This document shows positions 18,038 through 26,686 of a DNA stretch of 64,000 nucleotides, piece by piece. The stretch comes from Kuafuiihalomonas sp039024635. Lineage in GTDB: Bacteria > Myxococcota > Kuafuiibacteriia > Kuafuiibacteriales > Kuafuiibacteriaceae. How positions within the stretch are numbered: the first letter of the stretch is position 1; every line of letters starts with the position of its first letter. The notes below the pieces were generated by a model. It saw nothing but the letters and a program-made list of their open reading frames with translations, was not told the DNA's origin and did not search any database. Location of the stretch: the NCBI GenBank assembly GCA_039024635.1, contig JBCCQA010000011.1, positions 72,335-136,334 on the forward strand, given 5' to 3'. The translations under genes and the position numbers were made by a program.

Positions 18038-18211
18038 ATGAACGAGAAGACTGCCAAGCTCATTCGTCGCTACGCCGACGCCACGGGCGAGAATGAACGG
18101 GACATCAAGCGACGCTGGAACGACCTCGACCAGAAGGCTCGTCATGCTTTCCGCCAGGAGATGCAAAGCAAGTCTGGAGCCAAGAGCGAAGAGGCCGCCG
18201 CCGAGGGTTGA
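18038..18211 (+). CDS. small basic helical protein, unknown function
   Basis: ATG at 18038 opens a 57-residue protein beginning MNEKTAKLIRRYADATG and continuing through NERDIKRRWNDLDQKARHAFRQEM. It is highly charged, helical in character, and ends in a small acidic tail (SEEAAAEG). The codon use is in keeping with the neighbours. It lies divergent to the epimerase and 42 bases before the signal-peptide protein at 18254. The frame is open to 17984, but the methionine at 18038 begins the protein-like part. I do not recognise a family. Confidence 0.6.
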   Translation: MNEKTAKLIRRYADATGENERDIKRRWNDLDQKARHAFRQEMQSKSGAKSEEAAAEG

Positions 18212-18253
18212 GGGCCCTTGCCCAAAGCCTGCGTCCGGGTCAGACGCCCGGTC

Positions 18254-19276
18254 ATGCGTATCCTCGCTTTCACGCTCCTCGCGAGCGCTCTGAGCGGCCC
18301 TGCCCTCGCTCAGCAAGTCTTCACCCCCGACGACGAGCTCAAGAAGAAGATCAAGGACGACGCCGAAGTCGAAGAAGGAAAGGGTCCTTGGTCATCGACC
18401 CTCAAACTCGGCCTGACCTTCGTCTTCACGGACGCACAGAACGTGGTCGGTACCGACGACGGAACCACTTTGACCTTCGGGCTGCTGGCCAAGGCAACCT
18501 TGGACTACGCCAAGGGCCCGCACCGCTGGACCAACAGCCTCAGCATCACCGAGAACGTGCAGCGAACCCCTCAGCTCGCACAGTTCGTGAAGACCTTCGA
18601 CCTCCTCGATTTCAAGAGCCTCTATATCTACAAGCTCAACAAGCCGAGCTGGCTCGGGCCCTTCGCCCGCTTCACTCTCCAAACCCCGGTCTTCGAAGGC
18701 GAGATCATCCGCTCCGACCCCTTCCAGGTTCGTCGAGTTGATGCTGCAGGGGACGAGCTCGAAGCAGCTGACCCACTGCAAACCCAGACCAGCGTGGGCA
18801 TCACGGGCGCCTTCGAGCCCCTCCAGCTCAGGGAGTCCGTCGGGCTCTTTGCCGACCCCTACAAGACCGAGCCCGTGAACATCGAAATCGAGGCCGGCGT
18901 GGGTGCACAGCAGATCATCGTCCGAGACGGCCTGGTGGTCGCCGACGAGGCGGACGGTGTCATCACCCTGCAGGAGCTCGAGTCGATTCAGGAGTTCGGC
19001 GGCGAGCTGGAGCTGAGCATCTTCGGTGACATCGTCAAAGACGTGCTCACATACGACTTCTCGGCCAACGCCTACGTTCCCGCCGTCAGCAACGGAACCC
19101 AGGACTTCTCGTTCGAAGACTCCGTCAACATCAAGATCGCAGGCCTTCTTTCGGTCGCAGTGGCCGACTGGCTCGCCTTCGAGTACACGCTCAACGTGAT
19201 TCGCCAGCCGAGGGTCCTGGAGGCTTTCCAGGTCCAGAACGGCGTGAATCTCGCCCTCACCTTCGACCTGATTTAG
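18254..19276 (+). CDS. outer-membrane beta-barrel-like protein (DUF3078/DUF481-like)
   Basis: The protein has a clean signal peptide (MRILAFTLLASALSGPALAQQ) and then an acidic stretch followed by repeated amphipathic strands (WSSTLKLGLTFVFTDAQN, TLTFGLLAKATLDYAKG, HRWTNSLSITENVQR, LYIYKLN) and a C-terminal strand ending in hydrophobic I. Total 340 residues. The pattern of 'thin layer plus barrel, signals of no-transport control' resembles DUF3078/DUF481 barrels, but this is resemblance only. The ATG at 18254 is preferred over 18218 because the signal peptide starts there. It is the likely partner of the short gene before it and 57 bases ahead of the TPR gene. Confidence 0.7.
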   Translation: MRILAFTLLASALSGPALAQQVFTPDDELKKKIKDDAEVEEGKGPWSSTLKLGLTFVFTDAQNVVGTDDGTTLTFGLLAKATLDYAKGPHRWTNSLSITENVQRTPQLAQFVKTFDLLDFKSLYIYKLNKPSWLGPFARFTLQTPVFEGEIIRSDPFQVRRVDAAGDELEAADPLQTQTSVGITGAFEPLQLRESVGLFADPYKTEPVNIEIEAGVGAQQIIVRDGLVVADEADGVITLQELESIQEFGGELELSIFGDIVKDVLTYDFSANAYVPAVSNGTQDFSFEDSVNIKIAGLLSVAVADWLAFEYTLNVIRQPRVLEAFQVQNGVNLALTFDLI

Positions 19277-19333
19277 CGCTGCGAGCCCACGGAGGCCCCG
19301 AGCAGGTGGCTCGGGGTCGACGATGCCGGTTCG

Positions 19334-20272
19334 ATGGCTCATGCTCCACTCGTGTTCGCCTTCCTCCGCAGGTGGTTCCGTCCGCGAAAGAGGAAGGTGG
19401 CGGGGGTGAAGCAGCCGCCGCAGACCCTCGTCTCCCGCATCGATCAGAGCATTGCCGATGCCGACATGATTCGGCTCGCTCAGGAGAGCATTCGGCGCGG
19501 CTTTCCCGATCAAGCCGAGGCCGCCTACGTGAAGGCGGCGCGGCTCTACGGCCAGCACGGCATGCATCGAAAAGCGGTCGCCGTTCAGAAGGCCTTGGCC
19601 GAGCTGCGACCCCAGGATGCGGAGCCTTGGGAGGCCGTGGCCGAGAGCTACCTCGCGCTCGGCCTGAGCCGCGACGCAGCCAACGCGCTGCGTAAAGCCT
19701 CCGTTCGTCATCAGAAGAACGGCTTCTCGGACCAGGCGCAGGCCGCCCTTCGACGGGCCCGTGGTCTCGAGGATCCAGGGTCGATGAGCGGGGCCCGTCC
19801 TCCCCCGCCCGCGCCGGCCGAACCGACCCCAGCCCCGTCCGAGGAGGACATCGACAGCCTGGTCCGAGAGGGTTTGAAGCTCGACCTGGAGCTATCCTCC
19901 GAAGAGCTCGAAGCCATGGAGCCTCGGACGCCGACCTCCTTGGGCCCGGAGTCGGCGGCCTCGGTCCACGTCCGTCCCCATCCCTCCATGGTGCCCGCGG
20001 ACCCTGACTCTCAGCCCGAGCTCGAAGCGGAGCCCGAGTCGGAGGCAACGTTCGAAGCCGAGCTCGAAGAGCAGGACACGGTCCCTCCGACGCCGGCCCG
20101 CCACGCCTCGCTGGTCGACGCCCAGACACAGTACGACCCTCGGGGCTCGGCCGCCCTCGAAGAGGCTCGAAAGCGCATCGAAGCTCGACGCATTCCCAGC
20201 GAGAACACCCAGTCCGCAGACCAAGACCGGATGGCAGAGCTCTTGGAGCAGCTGAAGCGCGGAGAGGACTGA
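19334..20272 (+). CDS. TPR-repeat protein with acidic C-terminal tail
   Basis: The 312-residue protein begins with a basic N-terminal patch (RRWFRPRKRKVAG). TPR-like helical pairs follow: GFPDQAEAAYVKAARLYGQHG, HRKAVAVQKALAELRPQDAEPWEAVAESYLALGL, and RDAANALRKASVRHQKNGFSDQAQAALRRA, covering about residues 45-145. The second half is low complexity, rich in P, E and S, with a C-terminal short helix (DQDRMAELLEQLKRGED). Such proteins serve as interaction scaffolds; no partner can be named. Its stop is 7 bases from the end of the convergent membrane-protein gene. Confidence 0.75.
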   Translation: MAHAPLVFAFLRRWFRPRKRKVAGVKQPPQTLVSRIDQSIADADMIRLAQESIRRGFPDQAEAAYVKAARLYGQHGMHRKAVAVQKALAELRPQDAEPWEAVAESYLALGLSRDAANALRKASVRHQKNGFSDQAQAALRRARGLEDPGSMSGARPPPPAPAEPTPAPSEEDIDSLVREGLKLDLELSSEELEAMEPRTPTSLGPESAASVHVRPHPSMVPADPDSQPELEAEPESEATFEAELEEQDTVPPTPARHASLVDAQTQYDPRGSAALEEARKRIEARRIPSENTQSADQDRMAELLEQLKRGED

Positions 20273-20279
20273 CGCGCCT

Positions 20280-20978
20280 TCAGTCCAGGAGCGCGGCCAG
20301 CACCCGCCAACCCGCCCCCTCGGCCTGACCGGCCGCCTCTGGATGGGGGACGAGGACGACCAGCGCGACGATCAAGAAGCCTAGACAGGCCATGCCCGCG
20401 TAGGCCCAGCGGGTCCAGCGTCGGCGGCTGGGAGAGGCCACGGTCAAGACTTCGACCACCGATGCGAATGTGGCGGGCACGGCGGCCGCGGCCAGAATCG
20501 CGGCCGCGAAGGCCGAGGCTTCGACCCATCGTGGGGCCAAGGCAACCAAGCCGGGCGCGAAGATGCACCAGCCCGCGCAGGGCACCAGGAAGCTGGCCAT
20601 GATCCGGGCCCAGGGCACCGGCGGTCTGAGGTGCGCGGTAGCCAATCTGAGCAGTTCGAAGGCCATGACCGAGGACCAAGTCAGGACTCCGGGCACAAGG
20701 AGCAGCGATGCCTGGGCGCCGTACTGGGCGATCGCTTCCTCCATGACCTTCCAGTTGGAGCCCAGGAGTACGGCTTGGCTGACGAGCAGGACCCCCAAAA
20801 GGGCGTAGGGCGCGCCCGCGCTCGCTCTTCCTTGGGCCATGATGCGGAGGCCGGGCCACAGGCCCACCAAAAGGCGGGTCCACCGGTTGGTTCGGACCGG
20901 TCCGCCTCCTCCGCTGCGGCGTTCGTAGATGGGGCGGCTCCTGCCTTTGTGGTCGATGGGGCTGATTTCCTCCGTCAC
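20280..20978 (-). CDS. integral membrane protein, unknown (YIP1-like)
   Basis: The 232-residue protein has a charged N-terminal 45 residues (PIYERRSGGGGPVR) and about five hydrophobic helices (YALLGVLLVSQAVLLGS, SLLLVPGVLTWSSVMAFELL, SFLVPCAGWCIFAPGLVALA, AFAAAILAAAAVPATFASVV, YAGMACLGFLIVALVVLVP). This resembles YIP1-family proteins without a firm signature. It follows PBP1A by 8 bases and is likely cotranscribed with it. Confidence 0.65.
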   Translation of the reverse strand: MTEEISPIDHKGRSRPIYERRSGGGGPVRTNRWTRLLVGLWPGLRIMAQGRASAGAPYALLGVLLVSQAVLLGSNWKVMEEAIAQYGAQASLLLVPGVLTWSSVMAFELLRLATAHLRPPVPWARIMASFLVPCAGWCIFAPGLVALAPRWVEASAFAAAILAAAAVPATFASVVEVLTVASPSRRRWTRWAYAGMACLGFLIVALVVLVPHPEAAGQAEGAGWRVLAALLD

Positions 20979-20986
20979 TGGGCCCC

Positions 20987-23482
20987 CTAGTTGTCGAGCA
21001 TGAAGAAGGCATCGGGCTCGGCCTCGCCTTCCTTGGCCGCGAACTCCAAGGGCGCGTTGCCCTCACGAAAGGCCTCGAGGACCGAACCTGGTTGGCCGGG
21101 CTGGGCCCGCTTGCCGGTCTCTCGATCGATGGTCACGAACACCACGCCGGGCGGCGCTTGGAAGTCGTCGTCCCGGGCTTTGATCGCCTTCTTCATGTAG
21201 GCGACCCAGATTGGGAGCGCCGCTCGGCCTCCTTGTTCGTAGCGACCCATGGGGAGCACGTAATCGTCGAAACCCACCCAGACCGAGGTCACGAGGTCGG
21301 GGGTGAAGCCGGAAAACCACGCGTCGAAGGAATCGTTGGTGGTTCCGGTCTTGCCTGCCACGGGAACACCGATCCGTTTGGCCGCCGTCCCCGTGCCCTC
21401 TTCGACCACGTTCCGCATCATCTTGGTGATGATGAAGGCCACGCGCTCGTCCATGACGCGCGTTGGTCTTTCATCCGTCCACCGCAGCGCTCGCTCCAGC
21501 TTGAGGCCCAGGGGAGTCCACGGGTCCTGAGGTGCGCCATCGTCAAAGATGACCTGGCCATCCCGATCTTCGATGCGGGTGACGAAGCGTCGCTTGGCCT
21601 GGACGCCGCCTTGGGCAAAACTCGCGTACACCCCCACCAGTTCGGCCATCTTGACGCAGCTGGCGCCCAGGGCCAGGCCGAGCTCGGGACGGAGCTCGCT
21701 CTCGATGCCCAGCCGCTGGGCCCAGCGGATGGCCTCGCCCACGCCCACCTTGTCCAGCACCCGTATCGAGGGGACGTTCATCGAGTTCTTGAGGGCCGTT
21801 CGCAGCGTAACTTCGCCCAGGAACTTCCCTGCGAAGTTGTTGGGCTTCCAGCGGTTGCCGGCCGCAGCGTCGTTGAAGGCCAGGGGGGCGTCCAGGATGA
21901 TCGACGAGGGGTTGAGGTCGGCCAGGGCAAGTCCGGCCGAGTAGACGATGGGCTTGAAAGAGGAACCGGGCTGGCGACAGGCCTGCAACGCTCGGTTGAA
22001 CTCGCTGCGCTGGAAGGCGTAGCCCCCGATCATGGCCTGAACGTAGCCGGTCTCGGTTTGCTGGGAGAGGAGCGCGGCTTCCAGGTTGGGCTCTTGCTCC
22101 AGCTGCACCAAGACGTCGTCCTCCTTCAATCCCCGCAGGAAGGGGCGGGCCACTGCATCCTTACGGAGGGCTTTTCGGCTGGTGCGTCGAACCTGCAGCA
22201 CGTCACCCACGGCGAAGCTGGTCGGTATCCTCTCCAGGAGTCCTGCGTCGTAGCGGACTTGGGGGTCGACGGCGCGGGCCCAGCGCATGGCGGCCAGGGG
22301 TAAGATGGCGGGTTGGTTCCCCACGCGAACCAGGAGTCGGTCTCGCTTCCGATCGATGGCGGTCACGACGGCGACGTACAGCTCGTCCATCTCGAGGGTA
22401 CCCTCTCGTGCCTGGGCCTCCAGCTCCTGGACGTACCGGGCCAGGAATTGGTCGCGGGCGTCGGGGTCGGGCAGGCGCAGGAGCGGGCCTCGAAAGCCCT
22501 GGCGCTTGTCGACCAGTCGAAGTTTCTCGTACACGGCTCGGCTCGCGTCGGTGTCTCGCTCGGGATCGACGCTGGTGTAGACCTTCAGACCGTCCTCTAG
22601 AAGGCGTTCGCCGAAGCGGCTCTGGATCCTTCGCCGAACGTGCTCGGTGAAGAAGGGTGTGACCTTACGTGAGTAGTTGGGGGCCTTGAAGACCTCGATG
22701 GGCGTGGCCTCGGCTTGCACCAGCTCCGCCTCCTCGATGTAGCGTTCTTCCACCATCCTTCTCAGGACGTAAGCCCTTCGACTTCGGGCTTCTTTGGGGT
22801 GGAGGAAGGGCGAGTATCGGCTCGGCGCCTGGGGTAGACCGGCCAGGAGGGCCATCTCGGCCAGATTCAGGCGGGCTACCGGTTTCCGGAAGTAGTTCTG
22901 GGCCGCGGCCTGCACGCCGTAGGCCTGGTTCCCCAAGAAGACCTGGTTCAGGTACAGCTCCAGAATCTGGCCTTTGCTCAGCCGTCGCTCTAGGCGCCGC
23001 GCCAGGATGGCCTCGCGGACTTTACGGGAGATCTTGCGGGCGGTGCCTGCGGCGTAGCCCTCCTGGGAGACCAAGAGGGACTTGGCCACCTGCTGGGTGA
23101 TGGTGGACCCGCCCTGGACCACCCGCCCGGCCCTGAAGTTGGCAAAGGCGGCCCGAACGATGCCGAAGTAATCGATCCCCGAGTGCTCGAAGAAGCGGGC
23201 GTCCTCCGAAGCGACCAGGGCTTGGACGAGTCGAGGTGGGATGCCCGAATACGGGACGACCTCCCGACGCTCCCGAAAGACCTCGCCCACCACCTGACCG
23301 TCGGCGCCGAAGATGCGGGAAGCCAGAGGGGGTCGGTACTCGTCCAGGCTCCGGAACTCGGGCAGGTCCTCCGAAAAGCGGGCGTAGGCGCCGACCCCGA
23401 CGGCGAAGCCGACCGCGCCCCCGACCAAGAGGATGAAGGCCACCACGCGGAGAGCCCAATGGAGAAGCTTGAGGGGGGTCAT
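20987..23482 (-). CDS. mrcA: penicillin-binding protein 1A (bifunctional transglycosylase/transpeptidase)
   Basis: The enzyme polymerises lipid II into glycan strands and cross-links the peptides in the periplasm. There is an N-terminal membrane anchor (ALRVVAFILLVGGAVGFAVGVGAY). The transglycosylase motifs are SEDARFFEHSGIDYFG, RVVQGGSTITQQVAKSLL and KGQILELYLNQVFLGNQAYGVQAAAQNYF. The transpeptidase motifs are S-x-x-K in PGSSFKPIVYSAGL, S-x-N in LKNSMNVPS, and K-T-G in VAGKTGTTNDSFDAWFSGF. An OB-like insert lies between them. Length is 831 residues, normal for PBP1A. It is followed closely by the membrane gene at 20280-20978. Confidence 0.95.
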   Translation of the reverse strand: MTPLKLLHWALRVVAFILLVGGAVGFAVGVGAYARFSEDLPEFRSLDEYRPPLASRIFGADGQVVGEVFRERREVVPYSGIPPRLVQALVASEDARFFEHSGIDYFGIVRAAFANFRAGRVVQGGSTITQQVAKSLLVSQEGYAAGTARKISRKVREAILARRLERRLSKGQILELYLNQVFLGNQAYGVQAAAQNYFRKPVARLNLAEMALLAGLPQAPSRYSPFLHPKEARSRRAYVLRRMVEERYIEEAELVQAEATPIEVFKAPNYSRKVTPFFTEHVRRRIQSRFGERLLEDGLKVYTSVDPERDTDASRAVYEKLRLVDKRQGFRGPLLRLPDPDARDQFLARYVQELEAQAREGTLEMDELYVAVVTAIDRKRDRLLVRVGNQPAILPLAAMRWARAVDPQVRYDAGLLERIPTSFAVGDVLQVRRTSRKALRKDAVARPFLRGLKEDDVLVQLEQEPNLEAALLSQQTETGYVQAMIGGYAFQRSEFNRALQACRQPGSSFKPIVYSAGLALADLNPSSIILDAPLAFNDAAAGNRWKPNNFAGKFLGEVTLRTALKNSMNVPSIRVLDKVGVGEAIRWAQRLGIESELRPELGLALGASCVKMAELVGVYASFAQGGVQAKRRFVTRIEDRDGQVIFDDGAPQDPWTPLGLKLERALRWTDERPTRVMDERVAFIITKMMRNVVEEGTGTAAKRIGVPVAGKTGTTNDSFDAWFSGFTPDLVTSVWVGFDDYVLPMGRYEQGGRAALPIWVAYMKKAIKARDDDFQAPPGVVFVTIDRETGKRAQPGQPGSVLEAFREGNAPLEFAAKEGEAEPDAFFMLDN

Positions 23483-23915
23483 CTCGGCCGCGGGCGCAAC
23501 TTAGGGGACCCGCTCGGGACGGGCAAGCGGGGGACGAAAAGCCCTGGGATCACAGGGGCTTGAAGCGCCCACCGCCGTTCCCAGGTCCTCGGACGGACGG
23601 GCGTCGCTTCAGCGCCCCGCCCCGTCGGTGAGGAAGACCCACCACGCGGGTGCCGCGCTGCGCGACGAGCTCTTCCGGATCGTGCAAGGCACGCTGCGCG
23701 AAGGCCGAAGTGAGCACGCCGCCGCCTCGAACTCGTCGCGTCGTGAACGGGCGCACCACGTTCGAACCCTGCCATTCGCACCTCGAGCCTGCAAGTCGTG
23801 ACATGCACCCACACCCACCGACGGGTGATACAGCTCATCAAGGTCAGAGGGACGGAGATTGGACGGGCTCGGCTGATGGCATATCCTTCGACGGCTTCGC
23901 AGCAGAGGAATCCAG
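23483..23915. other. 433-base gap between PBP1A and the AglZ/FrzS-like gene
   Basis: The two flanking genes are divergent, so promoters for both should lie here. No tRNA or convincing hairpin terminator is visible. A minus-strand open frame at 23550-23804 is the only coding candidate and is listed separately. A purine-rich AGAGGAA at about 23904-23910 fits as the ribosome binding site for the GTG at 23916. Confidence 0.6.
23550..23804 (-). CDS. possible small basic protein (low support)
   Basis: ATG at 23804 opens an 84-codon frame. The second part (RPFTTRRVRGGGVLTSAFAQRALHDPEELVAQRG, split here by eye) has GC-rich third positions like the neighbouring genes, and the C-terminus is R/G-rich (GNGGGRFKPL). 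No family is recognised and there is no clear ribosome binding site. It could be the remnant of a longer gene or a chance frame in GC-rich DNA. Confidence 0.3.
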   Translation of the reverse strand: MSRLAGSRCEWQGSNVVRPFTTRRVRGGGVLTSAFAQRALHDPEELVAQRGTRVVGLPHRRGGALKRRPSVRGPGNGGGRFKPL

Positions 23916-26654
23916 GTGCCCGATCAAACCGCCATCATCATCGACTCCGATCACGACTTCGCGCTGATGGTCGGTGCGCCGCTCAAATCCGAGGGTCTCG
24001 TCGTCTCTTTCCCGGAGAAAGCTGAAGACCCGATGGAGTTGCTGAAACGTCAGCGTCCCGATCTCGTCGTGGTCCGGGCCGAAGGGCGAGGTTCGGAGTC
24101 GGGCTTTGCGTTGGTGGGTCGGATAAAGAACAACCGGCGCTTTCGGCGGACGGCGGTGCTGCTCTACACTTCGGACCCTGAAAACCAGCCTGCGCTCGAT
24201 GCACACCAACAACAGTCGACCCCAGCCGACGGCTATGCCGTCCTTCCCAATCAACCTCCTTACCGATGGGAGGATCTCAAGAGCGCGGCCAAGATCGCCC
24301 TCGCTCGGGTGGCCCGAGAAGACGTTCCCCCTCCTTTGCCCACCGAAGCCGCATCCGAGCCCCCGACCTTGAGCGCCGAAGATCAGGAGCTCATCGGACG
24401 TATCGTCGACGAAGTCGACGAAACGCCGGCGCCGGTCGAGGAGGCGCCTACTAGTCGAGTGCGTCGCGCCACCGCCGACGCAAAGCTCGACCGTCTCCGT
24501 CAGCAGCTGCGACAAAAAGAGTCGGAGGTCGCGAAGTTCAAGGAGCTGTTTCGGGCCAAGGAGCGCGAGTACCACCAGTGGAACGAGAAGCTGGTCGAAA
24601 AGGACGTCGAACTTCAGGGCCTTCGCATGCAGGCGGAGGAGCTAACGCGAGAGCTGGAACAAGCCCGAGCTGAACTCGAGAAGCGAACCAAGGAGCAGCA
24701 CGCCTCCTATGATGCGCTCCAAGAAGAGAAGATCGTCCGCGAGAACGAACTCATCCAGGTGGTGGCCGAGAAAGAGAAGGAGCTCGCCGACACCAAGGGC
24801 GAGCTCACTCGGACTCGAGGCAACCTGGAAGAGACCTCCCGCCGTATGGAGGCCCGGGTCAACGAGCTAGAGGAGAGCTTGGCCGGCTCCGAGGCCAACG
24901 CGGCCGACCTGGAAGCTCAGCTCCAAGACCGCAAAGACGACGTGGGCCGCCTGCAGAACGAGCTTACGGACCGAGACGATAAGATCCAGACCCTGGAGTC
25001 CCAGGCCGTTGAGAACGAATCGGAGCTCGAGCTTCGGGCGCGGACTCTTCAGGAGCAGACTCGGCTCATCAGCGAGGTTCGAGGTGAACTCTCCGAGTCT
25101 CGAGACACGGCTGATGCGGCGCGGGCCCAGCAGCGGGACAGTGATGCTGCCCATCTCGCTGCGACCCAAGCGCTCCGAGCTCAGCTGGACGCAGACCAGG
25201 CCCAGGCCAAGGCACGGGTCGAAGCACTTGAAGCCGAACTCGCGGCTCATAAGGCCGACGCCGATCGCCAGGCGGCCGAGCAGCGCGACGCCTTGGCCTC
25301 CAAAGAGGCCGAACTGGCCGGGCTCTTCGACGACATCGAGCAGATCCGGTCTCAGCACGCGGAGAAGCTGACGGCCAAGGACGAGGCCCATGCGCAGGCC
25401 CAAGCCGAGGCTCGGCAGGCCGCCGAGTCGGACCGGAAGGCCCTCGAGTCCGAGCTACGGGACCAGCTGGATGCGACTCGGTCCGAAGCCACGGCTCGAC
25501 TCACCGAGCTCGGCGACCTCAATGCTAGCCTGGAGGCCCAGCTGGCCGAAGAGACCGAACAGCGGCGCGAGTCCCAGACGCGGGTGGGCGAGCTCGAGGC
25601 CGACAAGGAGCGGTTGCAAGCCGATCTCGGCCGTGCCCAGGAATCGCTGAGGGCGGAAGAACAGCAGCGGGCGCAGACGGCGACCGAGCTCCAGACCCGT
25701 TCCGGCCAGCTGAAGGAGGCGGAGGAGCGCGGCCGGACGCTGAGCCAAGAGCTGGCCGAGACCCAAAGTCGTCTCGACGACGCCGGCCAGCGGCTCAAGA
25801 GCACCGGAGGCGAGCTGTCCCAGGTTCGCGAGACCCTCGCCCAGCGAGATGGACGGCTTTCCGAGCTCCACGAAGCCTACAAATTCGAGCAGGAAGAGAC
25901 CCAAAAGGCCCATCAGCAGCTGGAGGCGCTGCGAGGCCGATTCGACCAGCGCGGTGCCGAAATCGGTCGCCTCGAAGGCCGGGTCAGCACCCTCGAGCAG
26001 CAGGAGGCCACCCTGCGCACCGCATCGGAGCGCGCGCTGCAGGAGCGGGACGAGGCGCGGCAAGAAGGACGGGGGACGGCCGGTGAGCTCCAGGCGGAGC
26101 GGACGGCCAAAGAAGAGCTGGCGCGAAGGCTGGAGGCCCGAGAGCGTGAGCTCGACGCTCAAACCCAGCGAGCCGAAGAGGCCGGACGTGGGCTGGCGGT
26201 GGCCAAGACCGCGGAGGCCGAAGGCGCCAAGCAGCTCGAGGAGCTGGAGAACCGATACTTCCGGGAGCTGGAGGAGATGAACGACGACTTCATGCAGCAG
26301 CTGAAGGACTCAGACGAGCAGCGAGCCCAAGAGGTCGACGGCCTGCGGAAAGAGCTCCTAGATGCCAAGCGGAGCATCAAGACCCTGGAGCTCGAGAAGC
26401 AGCAGCTTCAGGAGCGGGTGAACAAGGCCGAAGCCTCGGCCGGGCGCGCCGCGACCCTCGACGACGAGTTCGAGGCGGCCTTGTCTTCGCTCGACTCGGC
26501 CGACGGACTCCCACCCGTGAACGACGACCTGGGCGGCTTCACGGAGGAGGACACAGGCTTCATGGAGGAGCCGGCCGGCCGGCCTTCAGGGAAGACCAAG
26601 GAGACCGAGAACGTCGACGAGCTCCTGCGGGCCCTGGACGGAAACTTCGAATAG
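23916..26654 (+). CDS. AglZ/FrzS-like protein: degenerate receiver domain plus long coiled coil
   Basis: GTG at 23916, preceded by AGAGGAA, starts a 912-residue protein. Residues 1 to about 125 have receiver-domain layout: acidic pair in IIIDSDHDF, PDLVVVRAEG for the third strand, AVLLYTSD for the fourth. The phospho-acceptor aspartate is replaced by Arg54 and the conserved lysine region reads VLPNQPP, so phosphorylation is unlikely. From about residue 185 to 860 the sequence is almost unbroken coiled coil rich in E, Q, A, L and R. The tail (FTEEDTGFMEEP, ENVDELLRALDGNFE) is acidic. In Myxococcus, AglZ and FrzS have this architecture and act in motility and polarity. Orthology is not shown; this could also be another polar scaffold. 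Confidence 0.8.
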   Translation: MPDQTAIIIDSDHDFALMVGAPLKSEGLVVSFPEKAEDPMELLKRQRPDLVVVRAEGRGSESGFALVGRIKNNRRFRRTAVLLYTSDPENQPALDAHQQQSTPADGYAVLPNQPPYRWEDLKSAAKIALARVAREDVPPPLPTEAASEPPTLSAEDQELIGRIVDEVDETPAPVEEAPTSRVRRATADAKLDRLRQQLRQKESEVAKFKELFRAKEREYHQWNEKLVEKDVELQGLRMQAEELTRELEQARAELEKRTKEQHASYDALQEEKIVRENELIQVVAEKEKELADTKGELTRTRGNLEETSRRMEARVNELEESLAGSEANAADLEAQLQDRKDDVGRLQNELTDRDDKIQTLESQAVENESELELRARTLQEQTRLISEVRGELSESRDTADAARAQQRDSDAAHLAATQALRAQLDADQAQAKARVEALEAELAAHKADADRQAAEQRDALASKEAELAGLFDDIEQIRSQHAEKLTAKDEAHAQAQAEARQAAESDRKALESELRDQLDATRSEATARLTELGDLNASLEAQLAEETEQRRESQTRVGELEADKERLQADLGRAQESLRAEEQQRAQTATELQTRSGQLKEAEERGRTLSQELAETQSRLDDAGQRLKSTGGELSQVRETLAQRDGRLSELHEAYKFEQEETQKAHQQLEALRGRFDQRGAEIGRLEGRVSTLEQQEATLRTASERALQERDEARQEGRGTAGELQAERTAKEELARRLEARERELDAQTQRAEEAGRGLAVAKTAEAEGAKQLEELENRYFRELEEMNDDFMQQLKDSDEQRAQEVDGLRKELLDAKRSIKTLELEKQQLQERVNKAEASAGRAATLDDEFEAALSSLDSADGLPPVNDDLGGFTEEDTGFMEEPAGRPSGKTKETENVDELLRALDGNFE

Positions 26655-26686
26655 GCGCGGCGCGCCGGGGGCGCTAGCCTGCGGCG

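Noticed and set aside
18392..19711. 439-codon minus-strand frame opposite the beta-barrel gene
   Set aside because: The plus strand has a signal peptide and strand pattern; the minus frame crosses two genes.
21092..22303. 403-codon plus-strand frame inside the PBP1A gene
   Set aside because: Antisense to well-defined transpeptidase motifs.
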